Shown here: positions 9,314-21,037 of the stretch, in pieces | How the letters are laid out: each line of letters starts with the position of its first letter | Numbering within the stretch: the first letter of the stretch is position 1 | Source of the DNA: Phoronis australis | Taxonomy: Eukaryota; Phoronida; Phoronidae | Direction of reading: 5' to 3' | DNA: 31,559 bases | Assembly: GCA_002633005.1 (NCBI GenBank) | Contig: NMRA01000463.1 | Span: 220,602-252,160, forward strand | The notes under the pieces: generated by a model | Seen by the model: the letters and a program-made list of their open reading frames with translations, nothing else | Told to the model about the DNA's origin: nothing | Database searches by the model: none | Made by a program: the position numbers and the translations under genes

Positions 9314-12300
9314 CTGCACAAGATTTCAACGCTATCATTGCCAAACGCATGTCCCGTGTCGTATGAGCGGTTACAGTAAGTACAGTTAATAAAAATACTT
9401 CCTCATCTGCTGGTTCACATTGTTACTTGGGGTTCTTGGTGGGAGGGGGTGTTCAATCTCACTCACAAAGCGCTGGTCATGTCGTTCTCTCTCACCATGA
9501 ATATCATAAAGTACACGATACTAAGCCAATCGATCTTCTATTCGTCTTCAGTGTTCACCGAAAGTTATAACAAACTTTTGAGATTTGTATCTGCTACTGT
9601 AACTCGATCCGAGACGATACCAGAAACGTTATTAGTTTTCAGACACCTTCCCACGTACGGAACGTCTCCACAATATGTAGTTACTATAAATAGTACTTCA
9701 CTAATTCAACCAAGAAAACAGACTGGTATACAATGTATGTAGACTAAAACACTCTAGGAGGCGCTACTCGATTGTACAATTATCTGTCGACCAAGATGCC
9801 AAATAGAACAAATATCATTTGTTTTGCTACATCAGTGACGAAGGAGATCATGGAAAGCTGTATGATATTTTTTCTTCGCGGATTTCCAGTTCTGCTGGTG
9901 CAAAAATAAAAATCTATTATACGATTACAGAACTCAAAAATGTCAATTTTGATGTACTGATGAGTTACTAATACAACCCCCATCACGATCTCATACTTCA
10001 GAGAAGCAGGTTTTATTCTTATTAAGGGTGCCCATTACCCCTTGCTTGGTAAGTTTTCGAAGACCGTAATGGACTATGAATCCCACACATTGCCTACAGT
10101 GCATGCTGGTCCATTTTCAGACCTCCTGGAGAAATCCTTGTGTATGCGCCTGAAAAAGTCTTCTCAAACTATTAAACTCATACTAAAACAAATCAAGATC
10201 TTCGAGATCACAACTGAAAAGAGGACGGGTTCGAGCAGAAGTGTCATATTATTGGACATACAAAGGGTCTAGCAATGCTTCTTGTACATGTACAACACAA
10301 AAGCGGCCGAGCATGGTGACAGTGCGTCAATGGATTTCAATGAAATTTGTAAATTCAGAAAAATAACAGGTACTGATATTTCCGATTGAAAACATAATAG
10401 TTTCATTGATATCCAAGTAACCCGCTTTCCCAACCACTGTTTAATCAATTGGATGTTGTTGAGACTTACCAGCTAAAGGTTTCACAATGTGTTTATTCCG
10501 TTCGTGCGGCGGTCTCAAAACAGCAGTTTCGTGAAGGTATGCTAGGTTTAGTGTTTGGTGAATGTCCACACTTCAAAAAATTGCATTCAAAGAAAACAAG
10601 AGCTACTGGAATAGAAAGTCCCTTTATTTTGCTTAGTACACATGTCTAAGATAGACATTTCTCAAAACTAGAAAATCATTCCTTTAAAAATCTCAGTATT
10701 TTCATAGCATTAGAATCAATCATGCGACCCATCATAACCCGCTAACCGGATAGGCTTATTAGATGTGTGCACCTGCAGTCAGTAACTCGAAAGTTGTCAG
10801 GTTAGAGCTAATACAATATTCTGAGCTGATGTCTCGACCTGTTAACCTAGGCCAACAGTTGTGATAAATATGAAGTAACTTTTGAGAAATTGCACCAGCA
10901 GGGACTAACAAATCAAACTGGCGAAAAATTCCTTGCGACATGTGAAAGTCAGCGCCACGGTCAGTCTACCGCTTCGTTCTAGCTATGTGTTCTGGATAAC
11001 AGCACGTCGATTGTTGTCTGATTTTTGCATTTCCATTTATTTATTTATTTTGTACAGGGGACCTTTTTATTAGTGGACAATTACCTTTAGAAAGCCTCGT
11101 AATTGAAATCGAATTTTTAATCATTGCATTATAATAATTTAATGTAAATAAAGGAGTTTCTCTCTCGTACTGAAGGCCACATTTCCTCCCCGATCACAGT
11201 TTCGTAACGAAAATTGATCAAATGTAGGAGAAAGAAGATCCTCCATATTCTTTGCAGTGAAAGGAAGTGCATGTAATCTCGAACCCTAAAGTGCTAGTGG
11301 CAAACTTAAAACAAACATGGAGTGTTTCAGAAAATTTCGGACTCAAAAGTGAATCTTAAGTTTTTGTGATATTGTACTGTTGATCATATATTTTAGGTGA
11401 TATCTCTGAACTAAAGGTGTAGCCTCAATTCTCTTGTCAGTCAGAGTAAGGCCACCTCACAAAAATGCTGAAACTCGAGGGCCTCGTTTAACACTAAATA
11501 TATAAGAGACAAGTTTTTTAATAGCAATTATGAAAGATCAGTCTTAGAATGTCTACACAGAGAATTTTATTTTCAAATATATTCCCATATAGCAGGCAGG
11601 TTAAGCAATATCTTGCCACTTGTGACTGGCCTGAAAAGTGGTCTAGGGGTTTTCTCCCCTGCTGGAAATTTAAATGTTCGTATGATTTTCAAGTTTCATT
11701 TTCTTACTAACCTTACATGTGTCTTTATGACCATCAATGTCAAACTTTGTCACCAGTTTTACAAGTTTGATCTTTTGCCGTTCCAAAAGAGCAGGTTTAC
11801 TGACATGAAACAATGCAAAATATGCCTTTATAACCAAATAGGCCATGTCTCGGTAACCAAAGGTCATTGAGCTATGTATGAATTTTTGAGTAAATAGTGA
11901 TTTTTCATTTTCATATGGTTTTCATATGGAATCATCATTAACATTTATTAAAATGTCCACTGGTTTATTACCATAAGCACTTTAAAACAATTGTTGGACT
12001 CTTGGACAAGGAGTTGAAGTATTTTTCAATAGGAATAATACGACAAAATATGTCACTCTTTAAAATTATACTATGGCTGGTCCTGCATGTGACAAGTGTT
12101 ATATTTTAAGTCATATTAATGGTTACTTTAGTATTAAACCGATTTCTTCTACCACATTAATTGACATTTTCCTGTGGTCACGATGACGTTTACGTGAGAA
12201 CAATAAAATATTTGTAATTAATGGATCAGTTGATCGAGAGACTGTGTAGGGTTGAGGGGCAAGGACACTGTGGACAGTTGACTCTAATTAAAATCAAGGA

Positions 12301-12957
12301 AAATTTTGTCAAGGGTAGTCGCTAAAACGCCGTTTTACCTCACAATCTATGTTAAATTTTAACCTCTTCGTTGTTTTTGATAAAGTAAAATTTGATAACT
12401 GTAATCGTCCATAGACAACGAACAGTCCAACAGAGTTGCAATTCTGTGGGGTGTACGTCAGCAGCCGGTTCTGTTCTGAGTCCACTGTTATTGATCGTGT
12501 GTGTGGATAATTTTGTGAAATACACCAACTAAGTTGTTAACATTCCTGGAGATGCAACCATCAAGTTGGCCAAGTTGACACTTCAATACCAAAAAATTTT
12601 CTGACAACTTTCCCATGCAATGTTTTTCTAATTTCAGCTTTCAAACTTGACGATTCAATTCTCTTCATTGCAAAAATCGGGAGAAGCCAGCCGAGGTCAT
12701 GGCCAGATCCGTTCGTCCTGCAAGTCAACGCCAGTTCTATGTTAAAAAAATCGAGCATGTGTAAAGTGAGAAGAGGGGAGTGTGGGTAGTAGGGGGCGTG
12801 AGTTGTGGGGGTCAAGGATTATTTGGAACAACCCATTATTCGGAGAACTTCGCCTACAGAATAGTGGGCTGTGACCCTTCAAGTCTTCTATGGTTTTTAG
12901 ATATGCTTCCAATGAACTGAAGGTACACACTTTCCACAATATTAGTAACTAGAAAGA
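9314..12957. other. Long stretch without a supported gene
   Basis: The open frames at 9449-9742 and 11613-11870 lack domain signatures and good splice contexts. Near 11036-11165 a TTTATTTATTTATTT run, an AT-rich stretch and AATAAAGGAG resemble a gene or LINE 3' end, but no coding sequence precedes it. The rest shows nothing recognisable. Confidence 0.4.
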
Positions 12958-13766
12958 TTATTGGACTCTGCGCGTGCGCATTACTGGAAATGTTTTGGGA
13001 AGTTACTGACTGCGACCCGTTCACAAATATGAAAAGGAATTCTTTAAAATTGTAGGAGACATTACATGTTGATATTTTGATGACCTTTCCCTAATTGAAC
13101 TCTTCCAGTGCATTGAGAACCCCGATCAGGGAATAATTGTAAACTCTATTTAAAGTGTGGTTAATGCTAAGAATCACATATGTTTTACTTTAAGAACTTC
13201 AGAATACAAGATGAATGAATTGGTCAAACTTTCAGAAGAAAAATACACCTAATGATCCCACGGATGCACCAAATGACTTGGAAATTTAGAATTCAAACTC
13301 AATCGCATTTACTAAACAGTTATGTATTATTGAGGTCTTTAACTCAATGACCTTAGACCTTTTTTTCTGATTGGTTAGGCCTATTGCGTTGTAAAGTAGG
13401 GTGTTCAATGGGCATGTTGACTTAAACCAGTGTGCTGAAATTAAAAAGAATTCCTTGAAAAACGTAAGATATAACATTTTGAAGGTTAGATGACCATTGC
13501 ACTAATTGGGCGGTTCATTCTAAGCGTCTTTTGGAGAATAATTACAAAGCCCATGAAATACGTGTTTAATGCTGAGAATCACAGTTGTCTAACAGTTGAC
13601 CCATCAGAATACTTGTTGATTGAAAAGGTCAAATTTTCATAAGAAAAATGCACCTAATGACGCCATATTTGTATGTACTAAATGACCTGACATTTTGGAT
13701 TCTGAATTGAATTAGACTTACCAATTCGACCTGTGAATTTGAAGTGTCTAGCTAAAAATCACCTCA

Positions 13767-13779
13767 TGACCTTTGACCT
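13767..13779 (-). promoter_or_regulatory. Perfect DR1 nuclear-receptor motif in the repeat
   Basis: TGACCTTTGACCT reads on the minus strand as AGGTCAAAGGTCA, two AGGTCA half-sites separated by one base. This is the consensus for RXR/HNF4-type nuclear receptors. The related position in the second unit (14903-14915) has one mismatch. Function is not shown; the motif is part of the repeat consensus. Confidence 0.3.
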
Positions 13780-14086
13780 GTTTGGATGACCCGATTACTT
13801 AGAAAAGTATTTTTTTAAATTGCCTTTTTGACTTATACCTGTGTACCGTATTTGAAAAGAATAGCTTTTAAAGTAAAGAAGGAGAAGCATTTTGAAAATA
13901 ATATTACATTTGCACCAACTGACTTCTTCCGGGGCAATATAGATTATGATTATATAACAAATCATAATAAATATACTGTCAAAAGTCATATGCTGAATTA
14001 AAAGACTGTACCTGCACCCAATTTGGAGTGATTGAGCATCAAAGTTGGTGGGACGAAGAATACGAAGAATAAGAATACCTAAAGAG

Positions 14087-14111
14087 ATTATTGTCACGGT
14101 GTGACAATAAT
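14087..14111. other. Perfect 11-bp inverted repeat at the unit junction
   Basis: ATTATTGTCAC, a GGT loop and GTGACAATAAT form a perfect hairpin directly before the ACTCTGCGCGTGCG motif that starts the second unit. The ATTATTG half also occurs at the left edge of the whole array (12958), which suggests this is a fused pair of element ends. Confidence 0.6.
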
Positions 14112-15279
14112 GAACTCTGCGCGTGCGTATTACATGGATTGTTATGGGAAGTTATTTACAGTAACCCGTTTATCAATATGAGAAAGAATTCTTTAAAATT
14201 GAAGGAGAAATTACATGTACATTTTTGATGATCTTTACACTAATTGGCCTCTTCCGGTGCATTATGAGCCCCGATGAGGGAAAAATTCTAAACTCAATTA
14301 AAAGTGTGTTTGATGCTAAGAACCACAGATGTTTTACTTTAAGCACTTCAGAATACAAGATGAATGAATTGGTCAAACTTCCAGAAGAAAAATGCACCCA
14401 ATGACCCCATGGGTGCACCAAATGGCCTGAAAATTTAGAATTCAAACTCAATCGAATTAGTAAACAGATGTGTAATTTTGAAGTCTCTAGCTCAAAGTAT
14501 TAGTTTGCACTCTGATTCGTTAAGCCTATTGCGTAGTAAAGTAGGGTGTTCAATTAGCATGTTGACTTACACCAGTGTTGCTGAAATTGAAAAGAATTCC
14601 TTGAAAAATGTAGGAGATATAACATTTTGAACGTTAGATGACCTTTGCACTAAGTGACCCTGTACGGTGCATTATAATCATTTTTAGAGAATTATCGCAA
14701 AGCCCGTGAAAAGTGCCCTTAATGCTGAGAATCACAGTTGTTTAACGGTTGACACATCAGAATACTTGGTGAAAGAAAGAGACTAATTTTCGGAAGAAAA
14801 ATGACCCCATGGTTGCACTAAATTACCCAAAACTTAATCTTTCGAATTGAATCAGACGTACCAATCAGACTTGCGAATTTGAAGTGTCTTGCTCAAAATT
14901 TTAGACCTTTGACCTGTTTTATGTCATTGGATGATTCGATTACATAGAAAAGGAATTGTCATGTTCACTTATACCTGTGGACCGAATTTGAAAAAAGACA
15001 GCTTTAAAACTGAAGGAGGGGTAGCGTTTTGAATATCATATGACCTTTGCACCAAACGACCTCTTCCGGTGCAATGTGGATTATGATTATATAACGAATC
15101 AAAATTTATGTACTGCCAAAAATCACATGCAGAATTCAAAGAACATACCTGCACCCATTTTGAAGTTATTAAGCCTCGAATTTGGTCGGAAGAAGAATAA
15201 GAAGAATAAGAATAAGCATCAAATTGAAAAAACCCAGGAACAACAGTACTCTGCGCTTGCACGCGCAGAGTAACAATAT

Positions 15280-16598
15280 GACGAATTTGGAAGGCTTACA
15301 GAAAACTTCATGTTATTGGAATTTTTGTTTAATTGAAAACTTGCGCACTTAATCCATCAAGGTCGTAAATATTGGAGGGAAACCATAACTGTTTCCAAAT
15401 CATGCTTTTTTAGCTTTAAATTAGTTATTTCTCAAAATAAAGAAAATAACAGCAAATTCAAACTAATAACGACTGTATCTATAAACGGAAAAGGCACAAC
15501 ATTCTCCTACCGTTTTTACACCCACGCTCTCTTAATGAACAAATTACTTCCAAAATTATACATGTCCTTGTAAATATGTATCTGTATTTACAGAGGGCCT
15601 CCCAAAACGTGAAATTCATTTTTTTAAACTAATGATCTGCTTGCGTCTGTCTTTGATATAATGAGACAAGGAGTGTGGAAAATTTTCAAATGTAGACTTA
15701 CTATGGTCTAAAGTTGATTGAAAAAACAAAGTACTGGCGTAAAGTTAATACAATATCAACCTCTTCAAAATTAGATCTAAAATACACGTTTAAAATGCTA
15801 GTCTTTACTAAGTCTGTGGCTTTTTAAGTTAATTACTTAACAAAGCTTGAACTTTAGACCACAGCACCTGGACAATTGAATAATCACAACACTTATGGTC
15901 AGAAATTTCAACAGCATTACAGGACAAACAACTATCATCTTTCACAGTCTTCATCTTCTTCAAGAGATAATTTGTGTATTTTTTCTATGCACATATTAAT
16001 ATTTAAAAGTTTTAACATTGGAAAAGATTACAGGTCTGAATGGCGGAAAGGGAAATGTTTCCAATTTCATGGTCTGACTAAATATCCCTCAATCTGTGTT
16101 CTAAGTCAGGTTGTAGAATCGCTTGATATAAAAAGTGAGTTTTAGTGATCGTGTTTTAATCTGGCTGTTCTAAAAATCATCCATTGGATTTGTCCTGGAA
16201 GTGTTCATTCTATTAGGTAACTTACGTACCTTCATCAAAGCATAGTATTGTAACCAAATCAATAATTTGCATCTTTGTTTCAAATCTTACCAAGACAAAA
16301 ACTAGTATGCGTTAGAAAAACAAAAAGACCGTCTGAATCAAGCAAAGCATAAATATGGGTAAAAATTTACGTACTGATACCAGCACCTGTAAACGACTGC
16401 CACGTGTACCTTGTCACATTGCTATTACACTAGATTGGCTAATACTGAGGATGCTCTTACTCCTCAGTGCTCCAAATTCAGGCCTAGTTTCAAAACACCT
16501 CACATCAAAATTTTCTGAGAACAGGTATTATAAATAGCATCTCCAAACTGTAAAATGTTATAACACCACAATACGTGCTGTTGCAATTCTCTCTAAAG
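15280..16598. other. Non-coding, nothing recognised
   Basis: AT-rich flanking DNA. The 89-codon frame at 15876-16145 has a serine run but no splice sites or domain. No repeat was recognised. Confidence 0.4.
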
Positions 16599-16780
16599 CA
16601 TCATTGCTTGAAATGGACTGTGGAACGGGAAAAGCTTAGAAGATTGACTCTTCTGAATATTTGGCACCAATTCATTTCATTTTTGGCGCGCAAATTATCG
16701 AAAAACAGCATTTCAAGACGCTTAATTAACTGTCTGGATGATATTGGCAAAACACAGAGCAAAGGATCATCATACTGCAG
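16599..16780 (+). CDS. Weak exon candidate, strand ambiguous
   Basis: The acceptor TTCTCTCTAAAG and donor CTGCAG|GTGAGA enclose 182 bases open in one frame, starting HHCLKWTVEREKLRRLTLLN and ending KTQSKGSSYCR. The opposite strand is also open through most of this interval, with a good acceptor (CCTCTTCTCACCTGCAG) at its start, so strand cannot be decided by eye. No family is recognised; a non-coding RNA exon or a chance opening is equally possible. Confidence 0.2.
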
Positions 16781-17963
16781 GTGAGAAGAGGGAATTGATT
16801 TGATTATCTCAGCCAATGGGAGTTAGTGGCGTTATAGAGCAGGCAATTATAGTTCTTTAACGGTGCCGGGTACGTAAAACAGGTTTATTTACACCACTCA
16901 AAGTGGTTCGCAGCCACTGAATCAGAAAAAAAACTGTTCACCACGTATTTTTACGATTTTCGAAGAGATTTTGAATTTCTGATGATGTCCAAGCATTTTT
17001 CTTGTAGTTTCAAATTTCTAGAAAACAATCTATCAACTGCTCGTCGCGTCGTCGATTTTCTTCCGCAAGGCGGAGCACGACTCTGTATTTGGTATGGCAA
17101 GCACTTCTCTTACATGGGAAATGCTACCTTTGGACTTTGATGTTAAAAAGCAGTCTTGATTTCAAGCAGCAGTCAATCCGACTTCGTTGAGCGCACGAGC
17201 GCATATACATGTACATGTATATTACTAGAGATAAAGAATTTGAACCTTCATTGGAACAAAAAAGTTTCTCTTTCGTCTGTGTTTGAAAAAATAATTCTGA
17301 CGATTTTTCTTGAATGTCTTGCAATGTTCAAAGTAAACTCTGACGTTAGAATCCCCAAGATGTTGATTCCTGGCGATATGTTTAAAATTTTTTTTTCGAT
17401 ATTTTGCGTTCCATACATCTTTGAATTCCATCATTTTTTATTTTCTTTAGTTTGACATATTTATTCAGATCGAAATAAAACTTAATTCCCCAAAAAGGTG
17501 AAGTGAGACATAAGTTTCCAGAGCAATGTAACACGTAAAGTAGGCGCAGAAACCAATCCACACAGATGCATCTTTTCTATAGTTGCTTTGACATCCGAGA
17601 ATATATGAAATTGATATAGAAGTTTGAGAGATGTTCTCAAAGATTCATTCGAGCTGCCAACTCTTGCTATCGTATGATCCGCGTATCGTTACACAATTAG
17701 TATTCCTGCAATTCATATACACCTTAGGTATTATATTCACACACACGAGGATGTCGTTGAATCACCCATACGACAACCTGTGGTTACAAAAAATATTCGA
17801 AATTGAATCTCTGAGGTGTCAAACTAAGAATAGTGTCATCAAACGCATTGTAATTGATCAGTCAGTTTATTATTAGACTTTATCCTATTATCAACAAATG
17901 TATCAGTACAAATCGACTCCCTGATCCGCTTGGAGGAAGTGACATGACCTACGGTGTGGTTGG
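16781..17963. other. Upstream flank of the signal-peptide gene
   Basis: No supported exon. It contains a perfect 20-bp palindrome ATATACATGTACATGTATAT near 17203-17222, an ACATGT-type repeat frequent in marine invertebrate genomes. The open frame at 17631-17876 has no recognisable domain. Confidence 0.4.
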
Positions 17964-17974
17964 ATATTTATTTA
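17964..17974 (+). promoter_or_regulatory. TATA-like element for the signal-peptide gene
   Basis: ATATTTATTTA lies 40 bases upstream of the ATG at 18014. This would place a start near 17995 with a very short 5' UTR. The match is loose and an upstream non-coding exon cannot be excluded. Confidence 0.25.
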
Positions 17975-18013
17975 AGCCTTACCCAAGACGCCTAGCGCAC
18001 CATATTTCGAAAG

Positions 18014-18157
18014 ATGTTGGCAGTTAAGCTACCTCGGTGGTTCCAGTTTGGTTTTGTAGCGGCAGTGCTTTTCACGGTCTCTATCGGTTTACCGCATGGA
18101 CAAAGTGGCATAGGTGATAGAAACATCGACAATGACCCTTCAGGACACTTGGAAAAG
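18014..18157 (+). CDS. Secreted acidic protein, exon 1 (signal peptide)
   Basis: 48 codons from an ATG with A at -3 to a GAAAAG|GTATAT donor in phase 0. The protein begins MLAVKLPRWF, then a hydrophobic core FGFVAAVLFTVSIG at residues 12-25, a textbook secretory signal with likely cleavage after SIG (about residue 25). The mature start, LPHGQSGIGDRN, is polar, and the exon ends in SGHLEK. It is the first of four exons that join in the same phase (with 21038-21115, 26783-26884 and 30158-30259), giving 142 residues before the window ends. The product enters the secretory pathway; the family is not certain. The GDI motif in exon 3 weakly suggests an astacin-type metalloprotease propeptide. Confidence 0.65.
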
Positions 18158-19689
18158 GTATATTAAACGACGACGTCAAATTTGAATTAATTATGGAAAA
18201 AAATGATAATTGGTTATTCCAGTTTGCGGAAGTCTCAAAAATGTCCATGGGTTCGGTTTAAATGTTTGTGTGTGCCTACAAGAATTGCATTCCATATATG
18301 TGTTCAAGAGGAAGCTGCAAATTTAAAACACTGCCGTTGTTTTTTTAAGTTATCCTATTGCATTCGCATGATATAACCTAAAAAATTCCAGTTTGTCACC
18401 ACTTCATGCAAAAGTAATTCATATTAGCGTGAAGCGATGTGAAAAAATGTGCACCGCTTGGGGGAACTGTGCACTAACAACAGTATTGCAAAGTTTCATT
18501 TTACATATAATGTTTTGAATTTTCTAAGTGACTACATGACGTCAGTACGTTGAAGCAAAACCTTGAAAACAAAGACTATTTGAATGCATTATTGCAGTTT
18601 AGAAATGGCAAACTAATACAATCATTGGAATCTCATCAACACCTTGTGTGAAAAGAGCTCACAATTATTTGTCTTTACATTAAAAATAAGAAAGAAAATA
18701 ATAAAAGGTCAATAAAAAGTCAGTGCTCTAAAGTATGTAATTGCTGACCGTGTGCTTCTTGAGAAAAGAGTTATTCTAAACATTCCAATCGACATTATAG
18801 TCTTTGGATTTCTTAGGGCGCCCTTGGATTTGATTCTCAATATGTATTCCGACAGTTTTAGTATTTTGAACGAGACCTAATACATTCCTTTTTAACACCG
18901 TACTGCAACTCCCAATGTTGTAGCGTTATTTGTAAGGTGTTACAAGCCCCACGGTTTTGCATACCACATAATCTCCGTATGGTGTTTAATGATCGTAGAG
19001 TAAAGCACCTGGCCTTCTGCAAAGAATGGAGTGTCCACTCTTGATTTAATTTGCCGGTTACTTCAACTCAACCGAAGTCACCTACATGTAGTTCGTCTGT
19101 ATGCCGGAAGTCTTCAACGAAGTCATATGGTGTATCCGGTTTACCGGAGCGTGCCTAGTAATTTAGGAGCAGCCAAAGGGTTGAAGTTTTTCTTTATCTA
19201 AATTAGCTACAAAATGTACAAAACGGTGAAAACAATAAATATAGTTTGCGCTACATATTTCAAGTACAATTAAACGAAGACGTGTAGCAGTTTTTTTTAT
19301 TTTCCTCAGATAAATTAAGTTTTGAGAAAAGTTTTGACAAAACTTCGAAGTCAAGAATCTAGAATTATTAGTGAGCAGACAAAATCCATGCTGTAAAAAC
19401 TACACTAATAGTGAAAGTAGTCGAAATGGAACTATGATATTTACTGAGGCTTGCTTGGATAAAGAAGGGAACTGTTGCTGGTTAAGTGAAGTAGGTTTAG
19501 TCAGACGAGTGTGTTTCATCGCAGTAAGTCTAAGTACACTGTAGCTTCTCAAAAATGAAGAAACATGCTGGTAATATTTTTTAAATAAAAGGCCGGCAAG
19601 AGATCTTTTATTTATGCTGCTGCTGCAATTTGTAGCTAACTTAGCACAGGTATTAAACGGTCCGATTCAATTACTACTAGTTTAATATT

Positions 19690-20020
19690 AAAAAGTGGGT
19701 GTAATTTATTTAACCATTCCTTCACCGTAAATTTCTTTATGTCATTTTCATTATTTAAAAATCTGACTCTCTTTATCTGGTATCTTCTCTTCATTTATTT
19801 CATCGCTCTTAACCAAATATTTATCATCCATTGTTATTAATTATCTGAGTAGTCAAGTTCTTTTAATTGTATATTTGTTACGTGTATTTAATTATTCATT
19901 TACTTCTTTATTGTATCTATCTTACTTTTTTATATTCTGTTGTCGAGGACCCTCTTGGAAGGCAGTGCTATCACTGAAGAGGCCACGGAACTTTTTACAA
20001 TAAATAAGTGAATAAATGGA
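19690..20020 (+). mobile_element. LINE 3' UTR remnant
   Basis: A T-rich stretch is followed by GTTGTCGAGGACCCTCTTGG and then a CACTGAAGAGG arm. CCTCTT and AAGAGG form a stem, a structure typical of CR1/L2-type LINE 3' ends, followed at once by AATAAATAAGTGAATAAATGG as the short tandem tail. No coding part is left. It is in the same orientation as the host gene and lies in intron 1. Confidence 0.6.
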
Positions 20021-20734
20021 TTGAGTCAGATTAGACGCCAAATTTGGGAACTAAATGAGAGCAGAGTTTGCCAAATCTGTTATCGGTTATTCTTTGAAGT
20101 TGTTTGTGTAAATGAATTTCAGAAATTTGGCCTTTCACTTAGCCTGCCCGGGTACGGAAGTGTCGTAATTTTCAGAGCAAAATTGCTTGGTGTTGAATGA
20201 ATTACTCTTAGCCCCCCCTGACCCACACATTCCATTATCCCTCAACCCAAAAAACCCCGTCAACGTAGTGATAGGGTTCCTAGTGGGCCAGGATACATGT
20301 ATTAGCTTCAGACGAGTTCAAGCTTTTGTCCCACCAAAGTCGCCACCATTTCTTGTTCCAATATTACTCACACGCTAAGCCTAACATTTAGGGAACAAAA
20401 TTTGACCTTCATATATTTTACAAAGGCAAGTATGAAACGCAATATCTTTATTTTGCATTAACCTAAATGCAGTAAATGTCAAGACTCATCACTAGTCGTG
20501 AAACTTTTTGGAATAGATGGCAAACTTAATCCTGAAACATTGCCAACAAGCGGAAGAGGACAGATATAAACTGACAAAAGGATTTGAGCCTCTGTCATAA
20601 TGTACATGTACATGTAGAATTGTCGTGAAGAGTTGACAGGGACATCAGGGGTCTCACACTCCACTGATTTATACATTATTTTGAAAACGGTTTGCTCAGT
20701 AACACATTGTGTATCATTAAAGAGATAAGCATAC

Positions 20735-20928
20735 CTGCAGCTGACGCAGCAACATTGGTGTAGACTAACAGTAGAACTGCGGTTTTCTAGTGACCCCAGG
20801 ACGTTCGGAGTTGCACCATATGCCAACTCCGGACGGTCTCTCACTACTTTGTTATTTCTGATTACTTTCTTAGATTCCCAGGGTCGTGTGTAATCTTGGT
20901 GTTCTCTGTAGATTAGATATTCAGTCGT
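20735..20928 (-). CDS. Antisense exon candidate within intron 1
   Basis: On the minus strand, TTATTTGCAG|ACG (exon start at 20928) leads into an open frame that reaches CTGCAG|GTATGC (exon end at 20735), 194 bases. It reads TTEYLIYREHQDYTRPWESK, then VRDRPELAYGATPNVLG, and ends SLHQCCCVSCR. The frame stays open past the donor to 20479, making it the longest ORF of the window (151 codons including the part upstream of the acceptor). The further part, ending in SLPSIPKSFTTSDES, has several more cysteines. It is either a spliced exon of a nested gene or a single-exon chance opening. No family is recognised. Confidence 0.3.
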
Positions 20929-21037
20929 CTGCAAATAAATTACGTACTCCTGCGTTTACTTTACCTTCCGCAGATGTAACTAAGTTTTGAATAAGCTAAC
21001 AAACTTTACTGTTGTGAATCGTGATGTTCTATTCTAG

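Larger units (their letters stand above)
12958..15279. repeat. Nested tandem repeat with inverted termini
   Basis: Two diverged direct units (about 12965-14113 and 14114-15260) each hold three diverged sub-units of about 410 bases. Matching TGACC(T)TTGCAC-type anchors fall at 13081, 13491, 13904 and at 14228, 14639, 15041. Spacing is therefore 402-413 within a unit and 1137-1148 between units. The left edge, ATTATTGGACTCTGCGCGTGC, matches the reverse complement of the right edge, GCACGCGCAGAGTAACAATAT, with a few differences, so the array has terminal inverted repeats. The same ACTCTGCGCGTGCG motif restarts the second unit. There is no intact ORF. The most likely reading is a non-autonomous DNA element with internal amplification. 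Confidence 0.75.
18158..21037 (+). other. Intron 1 of the secreted-protein gene
   Basis: AT-rich intron of about 2.9 kb, starting GTATAT and ending TTCTATTCTAG. It contains a LINE tail at 19690-20020 and a minus-strand exon candidate at 20735-20928. The 63-codon proline-rich frame at 20187-20378 has no splice sites or recognised domain. Additional short exons cannot be excluded. Confidence 0.5.

Noticed and set aside
9449-9742. 97-codon plus-strand frame
   Set aside because: Start and end lack promoter or splice context, the composition is generic and no motif was recognised. Its length is within chance for this AT content.
14969-15262. 97-codon frame on the minus strand within the nested repeat
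   Set aside because: The corresponding position in the first unit is not open in the same way, so no coding constraint is visible.
20187-20378. 63-codon proline-rich plus-strand frame inside intron 1 as an extra exon
   Set aside because: No acceptor or donor at suitable positions, and the phase fit with neighbouring exons cannot be shown.
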